Made by a program: the position numbers and the translations under genes | From: Cyclobacteriaceae bacterium | GTDB lineage: Bacteria; Bacteroidota; Bacteroidia; Cytophagales; Cyclobacteriaceae | Assembly: GCA_020832305.1 (NCBI GenBank) | Contig: JAFIEV010000071.1 | Coordinates: forward strand, 1 to 64,000 | Length of the DNA: 64,000 nt | Direction: 5' to 3' | In this document: positions 53,281-63,004 of the stretch, piece by piece | Layout of the letters: the number at the start of each line of letters is the position of its first letter | How positions within the stretch are numbered: the first letter of the stretch is position 1 | Notes under the pieces: generated by a model | What the model was told of the DNA's origin: nothing | The model's input: only the letters and a program-made list of their open reading frames with translations | The model's database searches: none

Positions 53281-55161
53281 ATGAGTAAAATCAAAGTCGC
53301 CGGTGCTGCACTCAATCAAATACCATTTGACTGGAACCATAATCTCGACAATATTCTGGAGGCTATCAGGAGGGCTAAAGAAGAGAACGTAAAAATTCTT
53401 TGCCTTCCCGAATTATGCATAACAGGATATGGCTGTGAAGATATGTTTTTAAGTGAATGGCTCCCGGCCCAGGCTCTTGAGTGCCTGAAAAACATCATAC
53501 CTTATACATCCGGCATAACAGTGGCTGCAGGCCTTCCTATGCGCCTTAAATCCAATGTCTATAACTGCATAGCTGTAATCGAAAACGGCTCCATCAAAGG
53601 TTTTACCGCTAAACAATTGCTGGCCAACGATGGCGTCCATTATGAACCCCGTTGGTTTAGCCCTTGGGAAGCCGGTAAAACAGATTTCTATGATTTCGAT
53701 GGAGAAAAAATTCCCTTTGGAGATCTGCTGTATACCCTGCATGGAATAAAAACCGGATTTGAAATCTGCGAAGATGCCTGGCGACCAAACCGTCCTGCCG
53801 TACGTATGCTGGGAAAAGGCGTTTCGCTCATCCTCAACCCCAGTGCAAGCCATTTCGCATTTGGTAAAACCATGTACAGAGAAGAATTGGTTCGCAGCAG
53901 TTCAGAAGAATTTAATTGCTATTACCTTTACGCCAACCTGCTGGGAAATGAAGCCGGCCGTATGATTTATGATGGCGAAATTTTTATCGCAGGCCACGGT
54001 TGCATGGTTGCAGAAAATAAAAGACTTTCTTATCAGTCGGTCAACCTATTGGCCGCTGAAATAGATGTCGGGAATACTCAACCACAAAGAAATGTTCCGG
54101 CAATTAGAGAAATTAAAAATGATGCTTTTGTACAGGCGACCTCCCTGGCATTGTTCGATTATCTCCGCAAGAGCAGAAGTAATGGATTTGTGCTTTCCCT
54201 TAGCGGTGGAGCCGATTCGTCGACCTGTGCAGTGCTGGTGAGTGAAATGATCAGGCGCGCTATTGCCGAACTGGGGCTTGAAGTTTTTCTGCAAAAAATC
54301 CACAAACCACAATGGTACGACGATTTGAAAAACACACAGGGTAAAGACCTGGTACAGAAAATTGCCGCACGATTGCTGAGTTGCGCCTATCAGGCCAGTG
54401 CCAATTCTTCAGAACAAACCAGAAAGGCCGCTGCATCACTGGCCGCAGAACTGGGAGCCACTTATTACGAATGGAGTATTGAAAATGAGGTTCGCAATTA
54501 TACCCGCACCATAGAGACTGCCATTGAAAGAAAGCTGGATTGGCAAACTGATGATATAAGCCTCCAAAATATACAGGCAAGGGCACGCTCCCCCATCATC
54601 TGGATGTTGGCCAATATTAACAATGCACTTTTGATAACCACCTCCAACCGCAGCGAAGGAGATGTAGGCTATACCACAATGGATGGCGATACCTCAGGAA
54701 GCATCGCTCCCATTGCCGCCGTAGATAAGCATTTCGTGATCCAATGGCTTAAATGGGCAGAAAAAGAACTTGACTATCCATCGCTGACATATGTAAATTC
54801 CCTGCAGCCCACCGCAGAGCTGCGACCTTCTGAACAAACCCAAACCGATGAAAAGGATCTTATGCCGTACCGCATCATGGTGGAAATTGAAAAACTGGCC
54901 ATAAGAGACCGAAAGCATCCTGCAGAGGTTTTCAAAATACTGCTAAAAACTATGGATGATGAAATCGGAGGTGAGGACTTGAAAAAATTTATCAATAGAT
55001 TCTTTACCCTGTGGAGCAGGAATCAGTGGAAAAGAGAAAGACTGGCACCATCATTTCATCTCGATGATTTTAATGTAGATCCAAGAACATGGTGCCGGTT
55101 TCCAATACTTTCAAGCGGATTTGAAAAGGAACTGGAGGAACTCAATACCCTCCATGAATAA
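53281..55161 (+). CDS. nadE: Glutamine-dependent NAD+ synthetase
   Basis: A 626-residue two-domain enzyme making NAD from nicotinic acid adenine dinucleotide. The N-terminal nitrilase-type amidase (1-280) has LCLPELCITGYG, a KQLLANDGVHYEPRWF lysine region and FEICEDAW with the nucleophilic Cys. The C-terminal synthetase has the PP-loop LSGGADSSTCAVLV near 307-320 and TTSNRSEGDVGYTTMDGD. Ammonia released from glutamine is channelled between the domains. It follows rnc by 26 bp. Confidence 0.95.
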   Translation: MSKIKVAGAALNQIPFDWNHNLDNILEAIRRAKEENVKILCLPELCITGYGCEDMFLSEWLPAQALECLKNIIPYTSGITVAAGLPMRLKSNVYNCIAVIENGSIKGFTAKQLLANDGVHYEPRWFSPWEAGKTDFYDFDGEKIPFGDLLYTLHGIKTGFEICEDAWRPNRPAVRMLGKGVSLILNPSASHFAFGKTMYREELVRSSSEEFNCYYLYANLLGNEAGRMIYDGEIFIAGHGCMVAENKRLSYQSVNLLAAEIDVGNTQPQRNVPAIREIKNDAFVQATSLALFDYLRKSRSNGFVLSLSGGADSSTCAVLVSEMIRRAIAELGLEVFLQKIHKPQWYDDLKNTQGKDLVQKIAARLLSCAYQASANSSEQTRKAAASLAAELGATYYEWSIENEVRNYTRTIETAIERKLDWQTDDISLQNIQARARSPIIWMLANINNALLITTSNRSEGDVGYTTMDGDTSGSIAPIAAVDKHFVIQWLKWAEKELDYPSLTYVNSLQPTAELRPSEQTQTDEKDLMPYRIMVEIEKLAIRDRKHPAEVFKILLKTMDDEIGGEDLKKFINRFFTLWSRNQWKRERLAPSFHLDDFNVDPRTWCRFPILSSGFEKELEELNTLHE

Positions 55162-55200
55162 ATCAATAAATCGTTTAACTTTGCCAAAAAGTAATTTTCT

Positions 55201-56358
55201 ATGGATATCCTAAGCTTTATAATCTGGGCGCCTGAACCCGAAATTTTTCCAAATATAGACTGGATTAAAGTCAGATGGTACGGCCTCATGTTTGCCATGG
55301 GATTTATCATTAGTCAGCAAATCATGTACTACATCTACAGAAAAGACGGAAGACCCGAAAAAGATGTGGATGTACTTACGATATATATGATCATTGCTAC
55401 CATACTCGGTGCCAGGTTAGGACACGTACTCTTCTATGAACCCGATAAATATCTGGCCAACCCGCTGAATATATTGAAAATCTGGGAAGGCGGACTGGCC
55501 AGTCATGGCGGCGCATTTGGCATCCTGACTGCACTGTATCTTTATACAAACTACCACATCGATTTAAGTAAAATCTACAGCCCTTTTAAAGGCAAATGGA
55601 TCTGGAAAAAGAAAAAACGAGAAAAACAAAGTTTTCTCTGGGTGGTAGACCGTGTCGTTATCGTTGTAGCCCTTACCGGTTGCCTGATCAGACTGGGTAA
55701 TTTTATGAATTCTGAAATCATTGGCAAACCAACACAAGATGGCAATGGTGTCTTTTTTGCGCATGATGTCAAAGAGGTAATGAAACATCAGAATTATGTA
55801 AAAGAAGTCAGCATCGGGAAAACTGAAAACCCAAAGCCCGATGAACAGGGCAGGATTCCTGTATACCTGCAGGTAGAATTCACCCCTCAGGTAAATAATC
55901 AGGATGCTGTTTTGCAGGTCGTGGAATCCCGCCTGCTCCCTATACTCAAAAGATACGATTATTTGCATGAGCATATCGCCATGCCCGAAAACCTCAAAGA
56001 TGAATACAACATTGTAGAACTGCCCAGAGGTCTGTTTCGGGCTGATATATTTGTACTGGCCATTCCTAGACATCCGGCGCAATTGTATGAATCTATTTCG
56101 AGCTTTTTGCTTTTCGTCTTACTCTTTTTGCTGTGGCTCAGATACAGAAAAACAATGAAGGAAGGATGGATATTCGGCATATTTCTGATTATACTGTTTG
56201 GACTGAGATTTCTTTATGAGTTTCTCAAAGAAAATCAGGTGGCATTTGAAGAAACCCTACCTCTGAATATGGGCCAATGGCTGTCGGTACCTTTAATACT
56301 GGCCGGTGTTTTTATTTTATTAAATCTCAACAAGCTGCAGCCCAAAGACGTTAAGTAA
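55201..56358 (+). CDS. lgt: Prolipoprotein diacylglyceryl transferase with inserted segment
   Basis: A 385-residue inner-membrane enzyme that adds diacylglyceryl to the lipobox cysteine; it is needed for all lipoproteins in this window. VRWYGLMFAMGF, GARLGHVLFYEP, SHGGAFG, RLGNFMNSEIIG and RHPAQLYES are the family motifs. The usual length is about 270-300 residues. Here a block of roughly 90-100 residues (about 185-285, 55755-56060) separates the RLGNFMNSEIIG motif from RHPAQ, which corresponds to the periplasmic head region. It follows nadE after 39 bp. Confidence 0.95.
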   Translation: MDILSFIIWAPEPEIFPNIDWIKVRWYGLMFAMGFIISQQIMYYIYRKDGRPEKDVDVLTIYMIIATILGARLGHVLFYEPDKYLANPLNILKIWEGGLASHGGAFGILTALYLYTNYHIDLSKIYSPFKGKWIWKKKKREKQSFLWVVDRVVIVVALTGCLIRLGNFMNSEIIGKPTQDGNGVFFAHDVKEVMKHQNYVKEVSIGKTENPKPDEQGRIPVYLQVEFTPQVNNQDAVLQVVESRLLPILKRYDYLHEHIAMPENLKDEYNIVELPRGLFRADIFVLAIPRHPAQLYESISSFLLFVLLFLLWLRYRKTMKEGWIFGIFLIILFGLRFLYEFLKENQVAFEETLPLNMGQWLSVPLILAGVFILLNLNKLQPKDVK

Positions 56359-56395
56359 AAGTCTCAATAAATGAGTTTCCATTAAATCAAACTGG

Positions 56396-57847
56396 ATGTG
56401 GATCCGACTGCCTTTCAAAATAATCCTGCTGATACTGAGCCTTACTTTCAGTACAGAAGGCGTTTTGGCACAACAAGGAAGTAAAAATAAAAAGTCAAAT
56501 ACTGATCAAAGTCCGGAAGAGCTTTTCATACAAATCGACAGGATTTTTATCATCGGAAACCGCAAAACCAAAAATGTAATTATTGAGCGGGAACTTGACC
56601 TGAGAGAAGGAGAATTTTATCTCAGTGCCGATTTCGACGATATTATACAACGAAACCGGCAAAAACTCATCAATACCCAGTTGTTCCTGTCGGTTGAAAT
56701 CAGCGTGGTTGAAATCAGCACCAGTAAAATAGACATTATCATCAGACTTACAGAAAGATGGTATTTCTGGCCCATCCCTCTTTTTCAATTGGGCGACAGA
56801 AACTTCAGTGAATGGTGGATTAATCAAAACCGCGATTTGAGCCGGCTGGAATATGGTCTCAAATTCAGGCAGTTTAATTTCCGTGGAATGAACGAAACCA
56901 TAAGCCTGACTGCCCAAATGGGCTTTACCCGCCTATTTCAGTTGATTTACGACATTCCCTATATCGACAGAAATCAAAAATTTGGCCTCCTGTTGTATGG
57001 CGATTACGCCAATAACCGCGACATTGCAGCGCGAACAGAAGGACACAGACTTGATTTTATCAGATCAGATGAGGTGCTCAGGGAAAGAATCCGCACCGGC
57101 TTTACCACCACCTACCGACCTTCATATTACCATTTTCACCGCCTCAATGTCAGTTATATCCAGAACGATGTAAACGATACCATCGCAGCTCTGAACCCCG
57201 ATTATTTTCTGGAAGGAAGAAGCAGGCAACAATTTATCAGTCTGAATTATACCTTCCGCAGTGATCTGAGAGATATTCAGGCATATCCTCTTAAAGGGTA
57301 TTTTCTGGAGGCTAGTTTAACCCAAAACGGAATAGGCGTATTCGGTGACCTTAATCAAACGCTACTGCAATTCAATTATTCCAAATATTACGACCTGGGT
57401 AAGCGGCTCTATTTCGCCGGAAGTATTATTGGTTCCTCCTCCTTTCCGGAGATACAACCCTACCGAAATTTAAATGGACTGGGTTTTAATCAGATTTTTA
57501 TGCGTGGATACGAAATTTATGTTATCGAAGGTCAGCACTATATCATGAATAATAATTCGGTAAGGAGGCTGTTGTTTTCTACTGAAAAAGACCTGAGTTC
57601 CTTTACCCTGGCAAAAGAATTTAACCGCATCCCTCTCGATTTTTATATTACTGCATTTTTTGACCATGGGTATGTTGCCAATTATGTAAACTATTCGCAA
57701 AATACTTTATTCACCGATACCTGGCTCTATGGAGCCGGTCTGGGACTCGATATTGTATCATTTTATGACTTTGTCATGCGCTTTGAATATTCCATAAATA
57801 AAATCGGCGAAACCGGCCTGAGACTCAATATAAGAGCTGCCTTCTGA
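56396..57847 (+). CDS. BamA/TamA-like outer-membrane protein
   Basis: A 483-residue exported protein with a signal peptide (to about residue 25), at least one POTRA-like domain (IDRIFIIGNRKTKNVIIERE, about 48-67, and following) and a C-terminal beta-barrel with alternating strands. It ends in LRLNIRAAF with an aromatic terminus. It resembles the short Omp85 group of Bacteroidota. Whether it inserts proteins or lipids is unknown. It follows lgt by 37 bp, so it may be co-transcribed with it. Confidence 0.82.
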   Translation: MWIRLPFKIILLILSLTFSTEGVLAQQGSKNKKSNTDQSPEELFIQIDRIFIIGNRKTKNVIIERELDLREGEFYLSADFDDIIQRNRQKLINTQLFLSVEISVVEISTSKIDIIIRLTERWYFWPIPLFQLGDRNFSEWWINQNRDLSRLEYGLKFRQFNFRGMNETISLTAQMGFTRLFQLIYDIPYIDRNQKFGLLLYGDYANNRDIAARTEGHRLDFIRSDEVLRERIRTGFTTTYRPSYYHFHRLNVSYIQNDVNDTIAALNPDYFLEGRSRQQFISLNYTFRSDLRDIQAYPLKGYFLEASLTQNGIGVFGDLNQTLLQFNYSKYYDLGKRLYFAGSIIGSSSFPEIQPYRNLNGLGFNQIFMRGYEIYVIEGQHYIMNNNSVRRLLFSTEKDLSSFTLAKEFNRIPLDFYITAFFDHGYVANYVNYSQNTLFTDTWLYGAGLGLDIVSFYDFVMRFEYSINKIGETGLRLNIRAAF

Positions 57848-58027
57848 CCCCGGATGCAGTAATAAAAAGCTTCTCTTCAATAATTACAAGAATTTATTTT
57901 CCTTATTAAATGCAAAATTTAGCAATGAATAAACGGATATATTCCAAATTTAAATTCTTATTTCACATAATATCAATATATTATTTTGTTTTTAATTAAA
58001 CTTTATCCGCCATTTCAAACAGTTTTT

Positions 58028-58060
58028 TATGAGAAAAATGCATTTTTATGTTTAATTTTG
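58028..58060 (+). promoter_or_regulatory. Promoter of the S46 peptidase gene
   Basis: TATG (58028-58031), a 21-nt spacer and TAATTTTG (58053-58060), an exact -7 element with a one-mismatch -33 element. The leader would be about 22 nt. Confidence 0.45.
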
Positions 58061-58088
58061 AAGTGATAAATTAATGACTGTATAGAAA

Positions 58089-60320
58089 ATGTTAAAAAAG
58101 TATTTGTTAATGATATTGGCGGTCTTGTGGTTGACGCCCGCCAAAGCAGACGAGGGTATGTGGCTGCCCTTCTTGATAGAAAGGCTCAATCAAAGGGATA
58201 TGGAGAGGCTGGGGTTGCAACTTACGGCCAGGGAGATTTATGATGTTAACAACTCCTCTCTCAAGGATGCCATCGTAAACTTAAATGGAGGTTCTTGTAC
58301 CGGTGAAATTATTTCGCCCAATGGTTTGATGCTGACCAATCACCACTGTGCCTATCGTAGCATACAATCGCACACCAGTGTTGAAAATGACTACCTGGCA
58401 AATGGTTTCTGGGCGGCCAATTATGAAGCCGAATTGCCCAATCCCGGTATGTTTGTTCAGTTTATGATCAGAATTGAAGATGTCACGGAAAAAATACTGG
58501 GTCAGGTTAGCAGCGACATGGCGGCTGAAAAAAGGCAGGAAATCATTGATCAGGCCATTCGTACAGAAACAATACAAGCCAAAGGCGACACCCATTACGA
58601 TGTTGTGATCCGCCCATTTTTCGAAGGTAATGAGTATTACCTGTTTGTGCTCGAATCATTTTACGATGTAAGGCTGGTAGGAGCGCCACCAGAATCCATT
58701 GGAAAATATGGAGGTGATACCGATAACTGGATGTGGCCCCGCCAGACCGGAGACTTTGCTTTATACCGTGTATACAGTGGCCCCGATGGCAAACCAGCGC
58801 CCTATGCAAAAGAAAACATCCCTCTAAAACCCAAACATTTTCTGCCGGTTTCACTGGAAGGTGTAAAGGAAAATGATTTTGCCATGATCCTGGGATATCC
58901 CGGGTCAACCGACAGATACCTCACCTCTACGGGAGTTCAACTGGCCATCGATCAAATTAACCCGACAAGGGTAAAAATCCGTGAAGAAAGACTGGCTGTG
59001 ATGCGTGAATTTATGGAAGCAGACCGTGCCGTAGATATTCAATACGCTTCTAAATATGCAAGTGTAAGCAATTACTGGAAGTACTTTATCGGGCAAACCG
59101 CCGGACTTAAAAGGCTAAAGGTCTATGAAAAGAAAAGGGAAATCGAAAAAAACTTTAAAAACTGGGTATCGGCCAGCCAGGAAAGGCAGCAAAAATTTGG
59201 AGATCCTGTTCAGCTCATCGATGAGGGATACGAAAAGATAAGTCTTATCAATATCCCCTTTTATTATATGATTGAAGCTGGCCTGGGCGTGGAAATGGTC
59301 TCTTTTGGCAGTAGAATCGCCGGCTTTGAAAGGGTACTGCAAGATGAAAAGCTCACTGATTACAAACTCGAAAATGCCGTAAAAACCCTTAAAAGTGCCG
59401 GGGAAACTTTCTTTAAAGATTATAACCCTACCCTGGATGAAAAAATGTTTCATACCTTACTTGGCATGTTGAAAAGCAATCTGGAAGAAAAACACCATCC
59501 TGACTTTTTCCGTGCGCTTCAAACTTCAGATGAACAGTACTTTTCTGACTTCCAGCAGGATAGAGATAATGACTTACCGGCCCTGGCAGCCTATATTTAT
59601 GCTTCCTCCATTCTGGCGAGTAAGGAAAAGTTCATGGATTTTCTCGATAATCCTGAACTTGAAAAACTAAAAAATGACCCGGGCTATAAAGCAGCGATGT
59701 CTATTCTTACCAAGTACAGAGAAATTTCAGCAGAAAGAGGTGCTGCCATGTCAAAACTGGGAGAAGGATATCGATTGTTTGTCGCAGGTCTGAGGGAAAT
59801 GAACCCTGATAAAAATTATTACCCCAATGCCAACTCCACCATGCGGCTTACTTACGGACAAGTTCTGGGATATAATCCACGGGATGCCGTTCATTATAAG
59901 TACATTTCTACCGTGGAAGGCGTAATGGAAAAGGAAGACCCCAACCATCATGAATTTATCGTTCCTGAAAGATTAAAAGCGCTGCACGATGCCAGGGATT
60001 ATGGTGATTATGCCGAAGATGGCGTTCTTTATGTCAATTTCCTGACCAACCACGACATCACCGGAGGAAATTCCGGAAGCCCGGTAATCAATGGCAAAGG
60101 CCACCTTATAGGAACTGCCTTCGACGGAAACTGGGAAGCAATGAGCGGAGATATCGCGTTTGAGCCGGAATTGCAAAGATGTATCTCCGTGGATATCCGG
60201 TACACACTTTTTATCATCGATAAATTCGCTGGGGCCAAACACCTGATTGATGAAATGACCCTGGTGTACCCTGAAACCGAACCAGCCAAAAAAGGCCGAA
60301 AAGCAAGAAAGAAAAAATAA
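58089..60320 (+). CDS. S46 dipeptidyl-peptidase, DPP7-like
   Basis: A 743-residue exported serine peptidase (signal peptide to about residue 20). His85 or His86 in LTNHHCAY and Ser662 in GGNSGSPV are catalytic-triad members. The residue 18 after the serine is Gly680 (in FDGNWE). In this family Gly there marks DPP7, which releases dipeptides with a hydrophobic second residue, whereas Arg marks DPP11, specific for Asp/Glu; so DPP7-type activity is predicted. These enzymes work in the periplasm on peptides taken up from proteins. A strong terminator follows. Confidence 0.94.
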   Translation: MLKKYLLMILAVLWLTPAKADEGMWLPFLIERLNQRDMERLGLQLTAREIYDVNNSSLKDAIVNLNGGSCTGEIISPNGLMLTNHHCAYRSIQSHTSVENDYLANGFWAANYEAELPNPGMFVQFMIRIEDVTEKILGQVSSDMAAEKRQEIIDQAIRTETIQAKGDTHYDVVIRPFFEGNEYYLFVLESFYDVRLVGAPPESIGKYGGDTDNWMWPRQTGDFALYRVYSGPDGKPAPYAKENIPLKPKHFLPVSLEGVKENDFAMILGYPGSTDRYLTSTGVQLAIDQINPTRVKIREERLAVMREFMEADRAVDIQYASKYASVSNYWKYFIGQTAGLKRLKVYEKKREIEKNFKNWVSASQERQQKFGDPVQLIDEGYEKISLINIPFYYMIEAGLGVEMVSFGSRIAGFERVLQDEKLTDYKLENAVKTLKSAGETFFKDYNPTLDEKMFHTLLGMLKSNLEEKHHPDFFRALQTSDEQYFSDFQQDRDNDLPALAAYIYASSILASKEKFMDFLDNPELEKLKNDPGYKAAMSILTKYREISAERGAAMSKLGEGYRLFVAGLREMNPDKNYYPNANSTMRLTYGQVLGYNPRDAVHYKYISTVEGVMEKEDPNHHEFIVPERLKALHDARDYGDYAEDGVLYVNFLTNHDITGGNSGSPVINGKGHLIGTAFDGNWEAMSGDIAFEPELQRCISVDIRYTLFIIDKFAGAKHLIDEMTLVYPETEPAKKGRKARKKK

Positions 60321-60368
60321 TTCAGCCTAAGATTCCTTCGGCAGGTCCGGAGATAATGATAAGCAAAA

Positions 60369-60410
60369 AGCCATTGGAAATCTCAGAAAAGGTTTCCAAT
60401 GGCTCTTTTA
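60369..60410. terminator. Bidirectional terminator
   Basis: AGCCATTGGAAA (60369-60380) and TTTCCAATGGCT (60393-60404) form a perfect 12-bp stem, followed by CTTTTATTG on the plus strand and by a T run on the minus strand from AAGCAAAAAG. It serves the peptidase gene and the convergent receptor gene. Confidence 0.85.
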
Positions 60411-60536
60411 TTGTTTGAGTGTTCAATTTATTTTATGTCTTTTATCATGATTTAATATCACGTGAGTAAGAATAGCCTTTCTGCGTGGAATATCCTATTA
60501 CCTTCCGCCATCTTAAAAACCTCAGAACAGTTTTCA

Positions 60537-62942
60537 TTACAACCTGTAATTATATCCCAGCCTGAACATTTGTGTCTGGAAGAAATCCACACTGCGCAAT
60601 GTAAAATCCTCTCCTAAAATTTCCCTTTCGATTCGCAGGGTATTAAATATGTCACTTCCGTTTGCAAAAATTTCTCCCTTCCCGTTCTGAATGGATTTGG
60701 TTAACCCAAAGTCTATAGAAAATCTTGTGTCAATGCGGCCCTGTGGGATAACATCAGGCGCCAGATAGATTCCGGTTAACTGAAGTTTGAAATTATTGGG
60801 CAGCTTAATGCTATTGTTCCATTTGACGTTTCCTGAATATGCCTTCTGCTCCATCATCGAGAATTGTAGATCGAAAGGATAAAGATTCTCGATGGTAAAA
60901 GCGCTCATGGTATTTTGATAAATGTTGCCATTGAAATTGTATTCATACCAGTCATTTACTTTTTGTTCCCAAACAGCTTCAAAACCTAAGTTGGTTCCAT
61001 TGCCTGCATTTTGAGATATGGCATTGAGCAGATTATCCGCCGGAATCCGTGTAATAATTCTTGTAATAACATCTGTAGTTTGCCTTCCATAAAAAGCAGT
61101 ATACAGATAACCGCTCTTCCAGGAAGTTCTGTACCCAAATTCAAGGGATTGGGTAAACTGCGGACGAAGGGTTGGATTGCCAGTTTTCAGAATCTCGGGA
61201 TCATCATATTTCGGGAAAATTCTAAGGTCTTGTTCATCAGGTCGGTCAACCCGTCTGTTGAAAAATAAAGATATTTTGTTGTTCTTATCCAGGTTATAAG
61301 CTAAGCGCATATTGGGAAAGGGCTGGAAATAGGTATATCCATCGCTTTGATACGTATTATGGCCCGGAATAACCTCATAATCAAGCATGGCATATTCAAC
61401 CCTCAGGCCAGCTTCCATTTCCCATTGGCTCCTTTCAAAGACATAATTTGTGTATAAGGCGGCAATTCTTTCATCATAATTTGCCCAGCCAGCCGCTCCC
61501 ATGTCAAGGATAGAATTTACACCAGGGAAAAACTGCATATTGGTAGGAATATATCTCCAACGAAGTTTTGATCCCAATTCTATCCTTCCTGACTTAAGAG
61601 GACGAAAGTAATCTATGGCAAAGTCAAGCACATTTTCGTCGGCTATTAGAAATGTGGTATCGGTTCCAATCAAGGCAGGTGTGGTATTATCGAAAAAGAA
61701 TAACTCGTCTTCTCTTTGAAAGGCATAATTCAGCGATACCTGTAATTTTTTACCGGGTTGATCGTAAGTACGGACCCAGGCAGAAGATATGTTGATCGAA
61801 GTATTTACTTCTTCCTCCCAAAATTGCCAATATCGAGCCCTTTCTCCGCTGGTTGCATCAAAATAAGGAAGACTTCCTCTGTCGATGTGCGCCTCCCTTC
61901 CATATAAAGCTGCCAACGTAAAGGTGTTTCTGTCATTTAGCATTAGATCGACTCCGGTTTTTATCGTAAAGGCAGTCTGTGTGCGGTTTTCGAGATATTG
62001 CTGATCAATAACATCTCCATTTTCATATGTCCTCAGGATGAATTCATTCTTATTCAGACGTCTGAGATTGATGAGATCACCCTGAAAGAAGTAATTGATT
62101 TTCTCTTTTCTGTAGTTTAAAGAAAGGGAAGGGTTAATACTCGGGTTATAAAGATATTGGCCGGGAATACCTGGCAAATTCGACCTTTGTTCACCCAGCG
62201 CCCCGATACCTGCCATCAACCCACCTTTTCCATTAAATCCTCTTTCCGTACTTTTCTTCATGATAATGTTGATGATCCCTGCCATTCCCTGGGCATCATA
62301 TCTGGCCGAAGGATTATTGATAATCTCGATGCGTTCGACCGCCGAAGCAGGTATATTATCCAAGCCTGCCTGATTACCAAAGCCAGTGATCGCTGTTTGC
62401 TGACCATCTATCAATACGGCAACCCGATCACTTCCGCGCAGTTGAACCTTACCATCCTGATCTATCGTGATCCCTGGAAGGTTTTGCATTGCCTGTAAGA
62501 CAGATCCTCCCAACTGACTAATGTTTTCTTCCATATCATAGGTCTTCTTCTCCATGAATTCAGAAACACCTTCTCTGGCAGCATTTACTTCCATCTCGAC
62601 CATGGTCCTTACCTCTTCAAGCATTTCAAACTTGCCAAGGTCTAAATAGTCACTCAGCCTGCCAACTTGTACCGGTAACAACTGGGTGATATAACCTGTA
62701 AAAGATAATTCCAGCAGGTAATTGCCAGGTTGTATGGCTTTCAAGGTAAACCTGCCATCTTCATTGGTCACCGTACCTATGATAAAACTACCATCGCTTC
62801 TGTCTTTTAAAACTACATTTGCATAGGGCAATGGTCCTCCACCAGGCTTATCATTGATTTGACCTGAAACATCCACACTTTCACTTTGCGCATAAGATAA
62901 TTGGGCAATAAAAATTAAAACGGTAAATACCCTGAAATTCAT
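60537..62942 (-). CDS. TonB-dependent receptor, carboxypeptidase-regulatory type
   Basis: An 801-residue outer-membrane receptor with a signal peptide (to about residue 18). A carboxypeptidase-regulatory-like domain (about 23-100, VTNEDGRFTLKAIQPGNYLL), a plug (about 125-220, LPGITIDQDGKVQLRG) and a large beta-barrel ending in MFRLGYNYRL follow. This is the OMP_b-brl_3 type rather than SusC, and no SusD gene adjoins. The ligand is unknown. It is convergent with the peptidase and lies 62 bp downstream of the histidine kinase stop on the same strand. Confidence 0.9.
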   Translation of the reverse strand: MNFRVFTVLIFIAQLSYAQSESVDVSGQINDKPGGGPLPYANVVLKDRSDGSFIIGTVTNEDGRFTLKAIQPGNYLLELSFTGYITQLLPVQVGRLSDYLDLGKFEMLEEVRTMVEMEVNAAREGVSEFMEKKTYDMEENISQLGGSVLQAMQNLPGITIDQDGKVQLRGSDRVAVLIDGQQTAITGFGNQAGLDNIPASAVERIEIINNPSARYDAQGMAGIINIIMKKSTERGFNGKGGLMAGIGALGEQRSNLPGIPGQYLYNPSINPSLSLNYRKEKINYFFQGDLINLRRLNKNEFILRTYENGDVIDQQYLENRTQTAFTIKTGVDLMLNDRNTFTLAALYGREAHIDRGSLPYFDATSGERARYWQFWEEEVNTSINISSAWVRTYDQPGKKLQVSLNYAFQREDELFFFDNTTPALIGTDTTFLIADENVLDFAIDYFRPLKSGRIELGSKLRWRYIPTNMQFFPGVNSILDMGAAGWANYDERIAALYTNYVFERSQWEMEAGLRVEYAMLDYEVIPGHNTYQSDGYTYFQPFPNMRLAYNLDKNNKISLFFNRRVDRPDEQDLRIFPKYDDPEILKTGNPTLRPQFTQSLEFGYRTSWKSGYLYTAFYGRQTTDVITRIITRIPADNLLNAISQNAGNGTNLGFEAVWEQKVNDWYEYNFNGNIYQNTMSAFTIENLYPFDLQFSMMEQKAYSGNVKWNNSIKLPNNFKLQLTGIYLAPDVIPQGRIDTRFSIDFGLTKSIQNGKGEIFANGSDIFNTLRIEREILGEDFTLRSVDFFQTQMFRLGYNYRL

Positions 62943-63004
62943 AATTCATCTACAATTTGATCTGTACACAAATTTGTAGTATAAATTGGAAGAAAATTTG
63001 AAGA

